Positions 16,897-26,135 of a DNA stretch of 64,000 bases are shown here, one piece after another. Each line of letters begins with the position of its first letter. Position 1 is the first letter of the stretch. The stretch comes from Nitrospirota bacterium. GTDB taxonomy: Bacteria; Nitrospirota; Leptospirillia; Leptospirillales; Leptospirillaceae. Where the stretch lies: NCBI GenBank assembly GCA_021801345.1, contig JAJYYA010000027.1, positions 1-64,000 of the forward strand, read 5' to 3'. Made by a program: the position numbers and the translations under genes. The notes below the pieces were generated by a model. It was not told the origin of the DNA, did no database searches, and saw nothing but the letters and a program-made list of their open reading frames with translations.

Positions 16897-18282
16897 TTGA
16901 AACCAAGAAAAATTCTCGTCATCGGCGCCGGATCGGCCGGGCGCTATGCCGCAAGGCAAGCCGCAAGACTCGGAGCTGAGGTCGTTCTGGCCTCTCCCCC
17001 TCCCTTCGGAGGGCTCTGCATTTTGAAGGGATGCATGCCCTCCAAGGCCCTTCTCCGGCCGGCCCACGTCTTCCATTTTCTCCGGACGGGCCTTTCCGAA
17101 CTCGGGATCTCTCTTGATGAGCGCTCTCTCCGGGTCGACATTCCCGCGATCGTGGCGATGAAGAACGCCATGATCCGCGAGATGGCCGAATCGGCCCACC
17201 AAAGCGTCATGGGGGACCCGGGAATACGATTCATTCCCGCTTCCGCCACCTTTCTCTCCCACAGCTCCGCCCGGATCGGAGATGAGGTTCTCCACTTCGA
17301 CCGGGCTATCGTGGCGACCGGATCGACCCCCCGCATTCCGGAGATCCCCGGGATCGACCGGGAGTGGCTTTGGACCTCGGACGACCTCCTCGAATCCCTG
17401 ACCCTTCCCCGGTCGGTGATCGTCATGGGGGCCGGCCCGGTAGGGCTTGAACTCGGACAATACCTCTCGATGCTGGGGGTCCGGGTCGAGGTTGTCGAGA
17501 TCTCCCCTCGCTGGAACCGGCACGTCGACCTCCGAATCGGGGAGGGGTACCTCGCCGCACTGGCCAAAAGCGGTCTGCGGGTCCACCTCGGCATGACCGC
17601 CCACCGCTTCGAGACATATGGAGGCCGGCCGATCCTTCATGCCACAACAAAGGAGGGAGAGGCCCTTCGCTTTGAGGCCGACCGGATCCTCTTTTCCACC
17701 GGCCGGCAGGCGGCCGTCACGGGACTCTCCTGCGAACAGGCCGGAATTCACCTTACCCATGCCGGCGCGATCGCCGTAGACCCCTGTCTCCGCACATCAA
17801 ACCCTCACATCTTTGCCGCGGGAGACGTGACGGGACACCTTCCCGTCCTGAATCTTGCCACCTACCACGGGGAGATGGCCGGGACAAACGCGGTCCTCGA
17901 CCCGCCGCGCGTCGTCGAAGACCGCCCTGTCCCCCTTTCGATCTTCACCGAGCCGGAGTTTGCGCGGGTGGGACTCGGCGAGTCGGAGGCCCGGGAACGC
18001 GCCATTCCCGTCATGACGGGATATCTCCCCTTTTCCGAACTCGGGCGGGCCATCGTCAACCGCCAAACCGAGGGGGCGCTGAAGATCACGGCCTCCGCGA
18101 AGACCCGGGAGATCCTGGGCGCGGAGATGTTCGGACCGGGAGCCGCCGATCTTATCCACCTGATCGGGGTGGCCCTTTCCCTTCGGGCCACCGTCGACAC
18201 CTACCAGAGGATCCTTCATATCCATCCGACCATGGCCGAGATCGTCCGCTACGTCATCGACGAGATGACCGACGCCCTCTGA
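16897..18282 (+). CDS. FAD-dependent pyridine nucleotide-disulfide oxidoreductase (dihydrolipoamide dehydrogenase/mercuric reductase-like)
   Basis: This flavoenzyme transfers electrons between NAD(P)H and a disulfide through a redox-active cysteine pair. The start ILVIGAGSAG binds FAD. GGLCILKGCMPSK holds the cysteine pair (C-x4-C). VIVMGAGPVGLELG is the NAD(P) site, AAGDVTG the second FAD contact, and HIHPTMAEIV the C-terminal His-Glu pair of the partner subunit. Substrate is not clear: no lipoyl enzyme or mer gene is nearby, and the sequence GGLCILKGC deviates from the usual GGTCxNxGC. The start is uncertain: TTG 16897 has GAGGG just upstream and fits the family N-terminus. ATGs at 16768 and 16801 would add about 43 or 32 unconserved residues. 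Confidence 0.8.
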   Translation: MKPRKILVIGAGSAGRYAARQAARLGAEVVLASPPPFGGLCILKGCMPSKALLRPAHVFHFLRTGLSELGISLDERSLRVDIPAIVAMKNAMIREMAESAHQSVMGDPGIRFIPASATFLSHSSARIGDEVLHFDRAIVATGSTPRIPEIPGIDREWLWTSDDLLESLTLPRSVIVMGAGPVGLELGQYLSMLGVRVEVVEISPRWNRHVDLRIGEGYLAALAKSGLRVHLGMTAHRFETYGGRPILHATTKEGEALRFEADRILFSTGRQAAVTGLSCEQAGIHLTHAGAIAVDPCLRTSNPHIFAAGDVTGHLPVLNLATYHGEMAGTNAVLDPPRVVEDRPVPLSIFTEPEFARVGLGESEARERAIPVMTGYLPFSELGRAIVNRQTEGALKITASAKTREILGAEMFGPGAADLIHLIGVALSLRATVDTYQRILHIHPTMAEIVRYVIDEMTDAL

Positions 18283-18387
18283 CCCGACCATTTTTCATTT
18301 TTCCAAGGTTCCTGTGGTAGGCTAACGATCATACTCTTTTGCCGTCCCCGATCGTGACTTTGGCATATTCGACAAGAAAAAGGCCCC

Positions 18388-19740
18388 ATGGACCCCTCTC
18401 CTCCCCAAAATGTCTGCCGCCTGCTCCTTGTGCGTCCCCGCGCGCTCTCCCCCTTGCGCTGGGACCTGATCGTCCAGACCCTCATGCAGATCTCCGACAG
18501 CGCCATCGTCCTCTCGTCCGTCATCGATCCCCACCCCTCGCAGAACATTCAGATCGTCGCCGCGATGGACGGCATTCCCATTGTCACCCATGCCAAGGAG
18601 CTTCCTCCGGGAAGCTTCACCCATATCGCCCTCGAAGACGGCGCTCCCGACATGATGGACGAGAAGGGCGATCCCTGGCCCCGCATCTCTTTTTCCTTCA
18701 TCGCCTTTCTGGCCGAGCAGATCGCTGCGCGCAACGGCCTCATGGCAATTTTCAACCGCTACAGGTCCTTTGCCCAGAGTCTCACCAACCTGATTCCGCT
18801 CGAGGTCTCTTTTTCCTACGAGTCGCTGATCTGCCAGTCGCTTCGACAGCTTCTCTCTGCCAACGCCGCCGCCTATTGCGAAGCCAAAGTCGATGACCGG
18901 ATCGTAACGGTCCTCTCGAGCGATCCGGTAAGCCTCTTTGCCGAGCAGGCCTCCTTCCCCCTGACGGAGGCCGTCCGCGAGATCCTCTTCCTCAAGGATC
19001 GATACTTCGACGAACTCGACCCCAAAAAGACCGGGATCCTCCACCTCCCCCACACGGGGTCCCAGCACGTCGTCGTCTTCAAGCTCCAACAGGAGACGGC
19101 CCCCTCGATCCCCTTTCTTCTCCTCTTTCCTCCGCCCTTTCCCGAGGAGAATCCCCAACCGGAGATGGAGTTCCAGAACGCGCTCGAACTCTCGGCACCG
19201 GTCCTCGAAACGAGCCATGCGCTTTTCGCCCACAGGAGCCATCTCAAGCGAAAGTCGGAGCACGACCCCCTGACCAAGATCCTCAACCGGGACTCCCTCG
19301 ATGCCTTCATTGATCACGCCTGGATGGAGGCCGTTTCAAGGAAGAGCCCGCTCTCGCTTCTGATGATCGACATCGACCACTTCAAAAAGGTGAACGATAC
19401 CCTGGGCCATCAGATCGGAGACGAGATCATCGTCTCGGTAACCTCCAAGATCGCCGGAACGCTCCGGTCGAAAGACGGCTTCGGCCGTTACGGGGGCGAG
19501 GAGTTCGTCGTCGTTCTGCCCGAGATCGAAAAGGAGACGGCAATCAGGATCGCCGAAAGGCTTCTGGGGACGGTGCGCTCCATGAGGCACCCCAAGGCGG
19601 GGGGGGTGACGGTCAGCATCGGGGTGGCCAATTTTCCGGAGGATCTCTCCCGAAAGGACGATCTGATGACTCTGGCCGACAAAATGCTGTATGAAGCCAA
19701 GCGCGGCGGACGCGACCGGGTAGCCGCAAAAACCCCCTGA
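18388..19740 (+). CDS. Diguanylate cyclase (GGDEF domain)
   Basis: The 450-residue protein should make cyclic di-GMP from two GTP. The C-terminal third is a GGDEF domain: DPLTKILNRDSL, LLMIDIDHFKKVNDTLGHQIGD, then the active site YGGEEF and a late SIGVANF. The signature is GGEEF, an active variant in known cyclases. The N-terminal 280 residues look like a soluble GAF-like sensor region with no membrane segment. No RxxD inhibitory site is obvious just before GGEEF (the residues are GFGRYGGEEF). It stands alone between the oxidoreductase gene and the convergent transglycosylase gene. Confidence 0.93.
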   Translation: MDPSPPQNVCRLLLVRPRALSPLRWDLIVQTLMQISDSAIVLSSVIDPHPSQNIQIVAAMDGIPIVTHAKELPPGSFTHIALEDGAPDMMDEKGDPWPRISFSFIAFLAEQIAARNGLMAIFNRYRSFAQSLTNLIPLEVSFSYESLICQSLRQLLSANAAAYCEAKVDDRIVTVLSSDPVSLFAEQASFPLTEAVREILFLKDRYFDELDPKKTGILHLPHTGSQHVVVFKLQQETAPSIPFLLLFPPPFPEENPQPEMEFQNALELSAPVLETSHALFAHRSHLKRKSEHDPLTKILNRDSLDAFIDHAWMEAVSRKSPLSLLMIDIDHFKKVNDTLGHQIGDEIIVSVTSKIAGTLRSKDGFGRYGGEEFVVVLPEIEKETAIRIAERLLGTVRSMRHPKAGGVTVSIGVANFPEDLSRKDDLMTLADKMLYEAKRGGRDRVAAKTP

Positions 19741-19764
19741 CAGGCCTCTTTCTCCTTCCAAAGA

Positions 19765-20328
19765 CTATTGGCAGGAGACTCCCCGGCGACGAAGCCCGCC
19801 GAGAAAGGCCATTCCCTTCTCCAGCACTCCCTCCACATACCGCTTGTGGGCCTTCCCCACCCTCCCTGACCACCGGCCGAGCATCGATACGGCGTCCCCT
19901 CCGGAAAGCCTGAGGTCGTGGGAAAGAATCAGCCCCGCCGCCCGCACATTCAGGTCGATATTCAGGAGGTCGGACCTCCGGATCTCCCGAAGCCCCCAGG
20001 GGGAGCGGCGCGCGAGATGCGCCTTCCAGAAGGCGTAATGGACCTGGAAGAGACCGTAGTCGCCCGAGTCGCGATTGACCGCCATCGGGTTAAAGGCGGA
20101 CTCCTGCTCGGCGATGGCGACGAGAAGGTAGAGGGGGAGCCCGGTTCTCCGGGAGGCGGAGATCAGGGAGGCCGCAATCCGTTCGGAGGTCCTCCCGGAC
20201 TGGGGTGGCCGGCTATGGGAGGCGATATATTCGGCCACCCCGGAAAGGGGGCAGGGGGCGGCGAGAAGCGGCATCGGCCGCAAAAGCAGCCCTAAAAGGG
20301 CGCAAAAAAAGAGGGCCTGCTGTGCCAC
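19765..20328 (-). CDS. Lytic transglycosylase, SLT domain, secreted
   Basis: The 187-residue protein should cleave the glycan strands of peptidoglycan in the periplasm. The SLT domain shows AIAEQESAFNPMAVN (catalytic Glu in EQES) followed by SGDYGLFQVHYAFW and NIDLNVRAAGLIL. A hydrophobic segment (ALFFCALLGLLL) and LLAAP look like a signal peptide and cleavage site. I chose GTG 20328. This places the first codons inside the terminator hairpin of erpA. Earlier in-frame starts (20391, 20589) lie inside erpA. The type with a short SLT domain and no LysM is common beside secretion or division genes, but none is seen here. Confidence 0.75.
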   Translation of the reverse strand: MAQQALFFCALLGLLLRPMPLLAAPCPLSGVAEYIASHSRPPQSGRTSERIAASLISASRRTGLPLYLLVAIAEQESAFNPMAVNRDSGDYGLFQVHYAFWKAHLARRSPWGLREIRRSDLLNIDLNVRAAGLILSHDLRLSGGDAVSMLGRWSGRVGKAHKRYVEGVLEKGMAFLGGLRRRGVSCQ

Positions 20329-20337
20329 AGGCCCTCT
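20304..20337 (-). terminator. Rho-independent terminator after erpA
   Basis: On the minus strand CAGGCCCTCT at 20328-20337 (plus coordinates) pairs with 20310-20319, giving a perfect 10-bp stem with an 8-nt loop, followed by seven T. It lies about 30 bp after the erpA stop and overlaps the likely start of the transglycosylase gene. Confidence 0.92.
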
Positions 20338-20366
20338 CTGACCTTCCGGAAATCTCCCCGGAAGTT

Positions 20367-20690
20367 TCAGACCGAGAAGGAGCTTCCGCATCCGCAGGAG
20401 CTCTTTGCATTCGGGTTCTTGATGGCGAATCCCGAGCCGTAAAGATTCTCGACGTAGTCGACGGTCGCCCCGGAAAGAAGAGGATAACTCTGCGAGTCGA
20501 TGAAGAGCTTCACGCCGGCCTCCTCGACGACCTGGTCCATCTCGCCCGGAGCCTCCTCGAAGGACATCCCGTACTGGAAGCCATGACATCCGCCCCCGGA
20601 GACATAGACCCGAAGTCCATAGCCTTCCTTGTTTTCCGTCTTGAGGTATTCGTTGACCTTTTCCACTGCCTTTTCGCTCATTGTGATCAT
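20367..20690 (-). CDS. erpA: A-type iron-sulfur cluster carrier (ErpA/IscA family)
   Basis: The 107-residue protein carries Fe-S clusters from the scaffold to target proteins. The three conserved cysteines are present: C35 in GGGCHGFQYG, and C99 and C101 in SSCGCGSSFSV. Length and ends match the family. ATG 20690 has AGGAG upstream. It appears to be a single-gene unit, since a strong terminator follows at 20304-20337 and no isc or suf gene is adjacent. The window holds many Fe-S proteins (Rieske, radical SAM, ferredoxins) that would need it. ErpA and IscA cannot be separated with certainty by eye. Confidence 0.92.
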   Translation of the reverse strand: MITMSEKAVEKVNEYLKTENKEGYGLRVYVSGGGCHGFQYGMSFEEAPGEMDQVVEEAGVKLFIDSQSYPLLSGATVDYVENLYGSGFAIKNPNAKSSCGCGSSFSV

Positions 20691-20801
20691 TGTCTCGCTC
20701 CTGTTGGGTCTCTCATCATGTGTATGATATTCGGGGAGATTCTCTCCCCTATGAGTGCATCCGGGTCCGGGAGGACCCCGGCCCCGGCCGAAAAAGCTGT
20801 C

Positions 20802-20999
20802 TCAGTGATAGGCCATAATCTTCCGGTTGCGGCTCACAATGGGGGAGGGCCTGTGGGATCGGTTCGAAAGGATGACCGAATCCACGATCTCACCGCACAG
20901 GAGGCAACGCCACCCGCGAAAGTTCAGAAAGCCGGAGTCGTCCTTGATGTCGCTGAACTCCTCTTCCACCATCTTCCCATGACAACGCTGACAGTCCAT
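20802..20999 (-). CDS. Small zinc ribbon protein
   Basis: The 65-residue protein has two Cys pairs, C3-x2-C6 and C32-x2-C35 (DCQRCHGK and WRCLLCGEIVD), which should bind one zinc ion. The rest is polar and basic at the C-terminus. The start at 20999 is fixed by AAGGAGGAG five bases upstream; the in-frame ATG at 21065 lacks such a site. No enzymatic domain is visible. Similar short zinc ribbons are often of unknown role in Nitrospirota and deltaproteobacteria. Confidence 0.75.
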   Translation of the reverse strand: MDCQRCHGKMVEEEFSDIKDDSGFLNFRGWRCLLCGEIVDSVILSNRSHRPSPIVSRNRKIMAYH

Positions 21000-21218
21000 T
21001 GCACTCCTCCTTGTGGATCGAGGAACCGTTGAAACGTCCTCCCCGATGCCATAGAAGTATTGCAAGATGAATGCCAGAAGTGGCCAATCACAAAAAAGGA
21101 TTGAATCAAGACATCTTGAGAAAAATCGTTTCCAAGCCTGACGAAAATAAAGAAGAAAAATCGCCAGAAACTGTCCGATAATGAAACAGTCCCTCCGACT
21201 CCCGTCGGTTTTGAAACG

Positions 21219-21335
21219 CTATCCCCCGGTCAGAAGACGGGAGAGCTGGGGACCGAAGAAATAGATTCCGAAGACGACCAGGGCCGGAATGGCCACCGTA
21301 AGCGCAAACAGGACAAGCGTCAGAGCCTTTTTCAC
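21219..21335 (-). CDS. 38-residue single-span membrane protein
   Basis: A GTG at 21335 begins a short frame of 38 codons: KKALTLVLFALTVAIPALV, then a hydrophobic VFGIYFFG segment and a short polar tail PQLSRLLTGG. One hydrophobic helix spans about residues 4-28, with two lysines at the N-terminus, so it would sit N-in in the membrane. AGGGGGG lies about six bases before the GTG. The start is 24 bases after the greA stop on the same strand, so it is probably co-transcribed. Function unknown; below the length cut-off of most gene finders. Confidence 0.6.
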   Translation of the reverse strand: MKKALTLVLFALTVAIPALVVFGIYFFGPQLSRLLTGG

Positions 21336-21359
21336 AAAAACCCCCCTTCAGGGAGCGAC

Positions 21360-21836
21360 TCACCCCTCGTAGTCGATCCGGCAGACCTCGTATTCGATCT
21401 CTCCGGCAGGCACCCGGATCAGGACCGTCTCGCCCACCCGCCGTCCGACGAGGGCCTTCCCGACGGGGGAGGCCACAGAAAGCCGTCCGCGCTTGAGGTC
21501 GACCTCCTCCTGCCCGACGAGGGTATAGACCTTTTCCTCACCGGTGGCGCTGTTCTTGAGAGAGACCGTGGCTCCGAAGGTCACGCGATCTTTGTCCTGG
21601 TGGGCAGAAGAGACAACGATGGCGGTAGACAGCTTCGCCTCGAGCTCCTTGATACGCCCTTCGATAAAGGACTGCTTCTCCTTGGCGGCGTGGTACTCGG
21701 CGTTTTCGGAGAGATCTCCGTGTGCCCGGGCCTCCGCAATGTCCTGGATGTTCTTGGCCCGATCGACCTTCTTCAGGCGATCGAGCTCCTCCTGGAGCCT
21801 TGCGTATCCTTCCTTGGTCATGGGTGTCTGTTGCAT
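21360..21836 (-). CDS. greA: Transcription elongation factor GreA
   Basis: The 158-residue factor enters the RNA polymerase secondary channel and stimulates cleavage of backtracked RNA. The N-terminal coiled coil carries the acidic tip in AEARAHGDLSENAEYHAAKE (D and E of GDLSENAEY). The C-terminal FKBP-like half includes VTFGATVSL and SPVGKALVGRRVGE. Length is normal. GGAG precedes the ATG. It lies 82 bp after carB on the same strand and may be part of the pyrimidine transcript or have its own promoter. Confidence 0.96.
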   Translation of the reverse strand: MQQTPMTKEGYARLQEELDRLKKVDRAKNIQDIAEARAHGDLSENAEYHAAKEKQSFIEGRIKELEAKLSTAIVVSSAHQDKDRVTFGATVSLKNSATGEEKVYTLVGQEEVDLKRGRLSVASPVGKALVGRRVGETVLIRVPAGEIEYEVCRIDYEG

Positions 21837-21918
21837 AGGTTCTCCTCAGGTCATGTTCAGCAAAGATATCGTCGTGACAAGGTCTCTTTTCGAGAGTAAA
21901 CAGATTTTCCTGAAAAAC

Positions 21919-24900
21919 TCAAGCGCCGGCCCCGTCAGAGAGCAGACGGTGGAGCTCCTGAAGAGAGCGGACACCAGACTCCTGGCCTGTCTTGAGCGCC
22001 AGGACGAGGGCCCGAGCCCCCTCGATCGTCGTGTAGTAGGGAATGTTCCTAAGAAGCGTCTCCTGGCGAATGGAAAGAGAGTCCTTCTGTGCCTGTTTGC
22101 CCGAGACGGTATTGATCACGAGCTGGACCTCTCCGTCCTTGATGAGATCCACGATGTGGGGACGCCCCTCCTTGACCTTGAGCACGCCCACCGAAGGGAT
22201 CCCTGCCCCGGCGAGGGCCCGCGAGGTTCCTCCCGTTGCCATGATCCTGAATCCGGCCTCAAAAAGGCTCCGGGAGATCTCGACAGCCGCAGGCTTGTCC
22301 CGGTCACTGACGCTCACAAAGACCGTTCCCGAGGTCGGAAGAACCATCCCCGAGGCCTCCTGGGCATCCCTGAAAGCGCCGCCGAACTCCCCGGAGACTC
22401 CCATCACCTCGCCCGTCGACTTCATTTCCGGGCTAAGCAGGGTATCGGCCCCCCGGAACCTCCGGAAGGGGAAGACCGCCTCCTTCACCGCCGTATAAGG
22501 GAGAAGCGGGGGGCGGCGCCCCGAAAGACCGAGGGAGGCCAGCGTCTCTCCCATCATGATGCGCATCGCCATTTTGGGAAGAGAGAGACCGATCGCCTTG
22601 GAGGTGAAAGGAACGGTCCGGGAGGCCCGGGGGTTCACCTCCAGCACAAAGACTGTTTCATTTTGAACAGCAAACTGGATATTCATCAACCCCCGGACCG
22701 AGAGCGCCTCCCCCAGAATCTTCGTCTGCCGGGAGATCTCGGAGAGGACGGCCTCCGAAAGAGATCGCGGGGGAATGAAGCAGGCCGAGTCCCCGGAGTG
22801 GATTCCCGCCTGCTCGACATGCTCGAGGATCCCTCCCACCACGACCTCATGGCCATCGCCCAGCGCATCGACATCGACCTCGGTGGCGTCGGAGAAGAAG
22901 GAGTCGATCAGAAGGGGAAACCGGAAGTCGAGGGTCGCGATCCGCCGTTCGTATTCGAACCAGTCCTCCAGATCGTAGAGGATCTCCATCGCCTCCCCCC
23001 CGAGAACATAGGAGGGTCTCACCAGCACGGGAAAGCCGATACGTTGGATTTCGGGAAGGGCCTCCTCGATGCGGTGAACGAGCCCGCTCCGGGGCTGGAG
23101 AAGGCCAAGCCGGTCGATCAGGTCCCGGAACCGTTCCCGGTCCTCGGCGAGATCGGTCATCTCATAAGAGGTGCCCAAAAGGGGCACTCCCGCCTCGTGG
23201 AGCCCCTTCATGAGCCGGAGGGGGGTCTGCCCTCCGAACTGGACGACAACCCCCCGCGGAGATTCGCAGGCGATGACCTCCAGAACATCCTCGAGGGTCA
23301 AAGGGTCGAAGAAGAGGCGGTCGGAGACATTGAAGTCGGTGGAGACGGTCTCGGGGTTACAGTTCATCATGGCCGCGGAAATTCCCATCTCCCGGAGCGC
23401 CAGGACCCCGTGCACGCAGCAGTAGTCGAACTCGACCCCCTGGCCGATCCGGTTGGGACCCGACCCCAGGATGATGACTGAGTCGGAGGAGCCGGCGGGA
23501 CGACGCCATTCGGGAGACCCGTGGTAGGTCCCATAGAGATAGGGCGTTCTCGCGGTAAACTCCCCCGCACAGGTGTCGACGGTGCGGAGGTTCATCCGGA
23601 TCCCGTGGTCCTCGCGACAGCTCCGGATCTCGGCCTCCGTACGGTCGAGAAAACGCGCCAGAGCGCGGTCGGAGAAGCCGTTTTCCTTGAGCGTCCGGAG
23701 AAGCTCCCGGGGGATCCCGGAAAGGGGCTGCCCCCGATACTTTTGGATCTCCTCCTCGAACTCGACGATCCGTTCAAACTCCCGAAGAAACCAGGGGTCA
23801 AAGCCTGTCAGACGCGCCAGCGTCTGGGTGTCGAGCCCCCGGCGGATCGCCTCCCCGATCTGATGGATCCGTCGGTCGGAAGGGGTCGAGAGAAGCTGGT
23901 CTAGCTCCTCACGATTCTCCGGAAGAGCGAAGGGCATCAGGTGGTCCGTACCGTTTTCCAGCGAACGCAAGGCCTTGAGAAACGCCTCCCGGAAGTTCTG
24001 GCCCATCCCCATGACCTCCCCCACCGACTTCATCTGGGGGCCCAGGGTCCGGTCGGACTGGGGAAACTTCTCGAAGTGAAAGCGCGGGATCTTGACGACG
24101 ACATAGTCGATTGCGGGCTCGAAGGCGGCGGGGGTCGTCCCGGTGATCTCGTTTGCGATCTCGTCGAGCGTATAGCCGATCGCCACCCGGGTCGCCACCC
24201 GGGCGATCGGAAAGCCCGTCGCCTTGGAGGCCAAAGCCGAGCTCCTCGAGACCCGCGGGTTCATCTCGATGACGACGACGCGGCCGTCTTTGGGATTGAT
24301 CGCAAACTGCACATTCGAGCCCCCGGTCTCGACGCCGACCTCGCGAAGGATCGCGATCGCCGCATCGCGCAGATCCTGGTACTCGCGGTCGGTCAGAGTC
24401 ATGGCCGGGGCGACGGTAATGCTGTCTCCGGTGTGGACCCCCATCGGGTCGACATTTTCAATGCTGCAGACGATAATCGCATTGTCCTTCTTGTCCCGAA
24501 CCACCTCGAGCTCGAACTCTTTCCAGCCGATCAGGGACTCCTCGACGAGGATCTCCCCGATCGGACTCTGATCGATCCCGAAAAGGACCGCCCGGGAAAA
24601 CTCTTCCCGGTTGTAAACGACCGACTGGCCGGTTCCGCCGAGAGTGAAGGAGGGACGGATAAGAAGGGGGAAAGAGAGCTTTGCCAGAGCCTCAAGGGCT
24701 TCGGGAAGCGTCCGCACAAGCGTGCTCTGGGGGACGGAGAGACCGATCCGGGCCATCGCCTCCTTGAACTTGCCCCGGTCCTCCGCCATTTCGATCGTCT
24801 CGAGGGAGCTTCCCAGAAGGGTGATCCCCAGACGGTCGAGGATGCCGTCCTTGGCCAGGGCCACGGCCAGGTTCAGCGCCGTCTGCCCCCCCATTGTGGG

Positions 24901-25161
24901 CAGGATGGCATCCGGCCTCTCCCGCAGGAGCACCTGGCTCACCTTCTCCACGGTAAGAGGAACCATGTAGGTGGCATCGGCAATCTCCGGATCGGTCATG
25001 ATGGTGGCAGGATTCGAATTCACCAGGCTGACCCGGTACCCCTCCTCTTTCAGGGTTTTGACCGCCTGGGTTCCGGAGTAGTCGAATTCGCCCGCTTGGC
25101 CGATCACGATCGGCCCGCTGCCGATGATCAGGATGTGGCGAAGGTCATCTCTTTTTGGCAC
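21919..25161 (-). CDS. carB: Carbamoyl-phosphate synthase large subunit
   Basis: The 1080-residue enzyme makes carbamoyl phosphate from bicarbonate, ammonia (from CarA) and two ATP, for pyrimidine and arginine synthesis. Both ATP-grasp halves are present: [19 protein letters not shown] starts the first, and [19 protein letters not shown] the second. [11 protein letters not shown] and [11 protein letters not shown] mark the repeated active sites. The C-terminal allosteric domain (about 940-1080) is full length. GTG 25161 is used with AGGAG upstream and overlaps the radical SAM gene by 34 bases. Confidence 0.97.
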   Translation of the reverse strand: MPKRDDLRHILIIGSGPIVIGQAGEFDYSGTQAVKTLKEEGYRVSLVNSNPATIMTDPEIADATYMVPLTVEKVSQVLLRERPDAILPTMGGQTALNLAVALAKDGILDRLGITLLGSSLETIEMAEDRGKFKEAMARIGLSVPQSTLVRTLPEALEALAKLSFPLLIRPSFTLGGTGQSVVYNREEFSRAVLFGIDQSPIGEILVEESLIGWKEFELEVVRDKKDNAIIVCSIENVDPMGVHTGDSITVAPAMTLTDREYQDLRDAAIAILREVGVETGGSNVQFAINPKDGRVVVIEMNPRVSRSSALASKATGFPIARVATRVAIGYTLDEIANEITGTTPAAFEPAIDYVVVKIPRFHFEKFPQSDRTLGPQMKSVGEVMGMGQNFREAFLKALRSLENGTDHLMPFALPENREELDQLLSTPSDRRIHQIGEAIRRGLDTQTLARLTGFDPWFLREFERIVEFEEEIQKYRGQPLSGIPRELLRTLKENGFSDRALARFLDRTEAEIRSCREDHGIRMNLRTVDTCAGEFTARTPYLYGTYHGSPEWRRPAGSSDSVIILGSGPNRIGQGVEFDYCCVHGVLALREMGISAAMMNCNPETVSTDFNVSDRLFFDPLTLEDVLEVIACESPRGVVVQFGGQTPLRLMKGLHEAGVPLLGTSYEMTDLAEDRERFRDLIDRLGLLQPRSGLVHRIEEALPEIQRIGFPVLVRPSYVLGGEAMEILYDLEDWFEYERRIATLDFRFPLLIDSFFSDATEVDVDALGDGHEVVVGGILEHVEQAGIHSGDSACFIPPRSLSEAVLSEISRQTKILGEALSVRGLMNIQFAVQNETVFVLEVNPRASRTVPFTSKAIGLSLPKMAMRIMMGETLASLGLSGRRPPLLPYTAVKEAVFPFRRFRGADTLLSPEMKSTGEVMGVSGEFGGAFRDAQEASGMVLPTSGTVFVSVSDRDKPAAVEISRSLFEAGFRIMATGGTSRALAGAGIPSVGVLKVKEGRPHIVDLIKDGEVQLVINTVSGKQAQKDSLSIRQETLLRNIPYYTTIEGARALVLALKTGQESGVRSLQELHRLLSDGAGA

Positions 25162-26135
25162 TCTTTCTCCTCTGGCTCCTCTGGTTCCGAGGAGGCCGGG
25201 AACAGGCCCTCATCCTCCCCTTCGAACTCCTGTACATATCCCTCGACGAGCCCCTCTGAAAAGAGAATCCGGAGCCCCCGGTCATACTCGTCTTGCGTAA
25301 TCCTCCGGGCCAGAGCCGGGATCCTGAGCGCCCGATGGGTCGGAAAATATTGTCCCATGAAGGAGACGGCCGTCTCCCGACCAAGCTCTTCCCGGATAAA
25401 TCCCGCCACCTCGGAAAACCCCGACAGCCCCCCCGGAAGGAGCAGGTGGCGAATGAGAAGACCCCGTCGGGCAAGTCCTGAGGCGTCAAGGGAGAGCGGA
25501 CCGACCTGACGGGCCATCTCCCGCACCGCGGCGCGGTTTCTCTCCCCATAGCCGGGAGCCTTCGAGTGACGAAGGGCCACGATGTCGGAGGCATACTTCA
25601 TGTCGGGAAGATAGATGTCGACAAATCCCTCGAGAAGGCGGAGCATGGCCGGCTCGTCGTAGCCGTTCGAGTTGTAGACCACCGGTGCGGTAAGCCCGTC
25701 CTTCCGGGCCAGCGCCAGGGCATGCAGGATCTGGGGCACCACATGGCTGGGGGTGACGAGGTTGATGTTGTGAGCCCCCCGGGATTCAAGCTTCAAAAAG
25801 ATCTCCGCGATCTCCTTGGGCGTCTTCTCCTGTCCCTGACCGAGCTGGCTGAGAGGAAAGTTCTGGCAAAAGTCGCAGGCCAGGTTGCAGCCGGAGAAGA
25901 AGACCGTTCCCGAGCCCCTCGTCCCTGTCAGACAAGGCTCCTCACCGAAGTGAAGATTGGCGGCGGCGACCTTGGCGAGAAGGCCAGTACGGCAGGTTCC
26001 GGTCTCCCCAGAGAGGCGGTCGACACCGCAGAAGCGGGGACAGACACGGCAGGCGGCCAGGGCCTCGTAGCCCGACCGGACCTTCTCGGCAACCTCCTCC
26101 GGAAGGTCCCCCAAAAAAGGGAGGGGAGCGGTCAC
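25128..26135 (-). CDS. Radical SAM protein, PflX/COG1313-like
   Basis: The 335-residue protein has the radical SAM cluster motif CNLACDFC near residue 83-90, following GTVFFSG. A second Cys set near the N-terminus ([12 protein letters not shown] and TCRTG) is typical of the PflX group, which resembles pyruvate formate-lyase activases but has no established substrate. [15 protein letters not shown] is a hallmark block of that group. The C-terminus is acidic (many Glu and Pro). GTG 26135 overlaps the carA stop and its end overlaps carB, so it is fully embedded between the two subunits of carbamoyl-phosphate synthase. No pyruvate formate-lyase is seen nearby. Confidence 0.85.
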   Translation of the reverse strand: MTAPLPFLGDLPEEVAEKVRSGYEALAACRVCPRFCGVDRLSGETGTCRTGLLAKVAAANLHFGEEPCLTGTRGSGTVFFSGCNLACDFCQNFPLSQLGQGQEKTPKEIAEIFLKLESRGAHNINLVTPSHVVPQILHALALARKDGLTAPVVYNSNGYDEPAMLRLLEGFVDIYLPDMKYASDIVALRHSKAPGYGERNRAAVREMARQVGPLSLDASGLARRGLLIRHLLLPGGLSGFSEVAGFIREELGRETAVSFMGQYFPTHRALRIPALARRITQDEYDRGLRILFSEGLVEGYVQEFEGEDEGLFPASSEPEEPEEKECQKEMTFATS

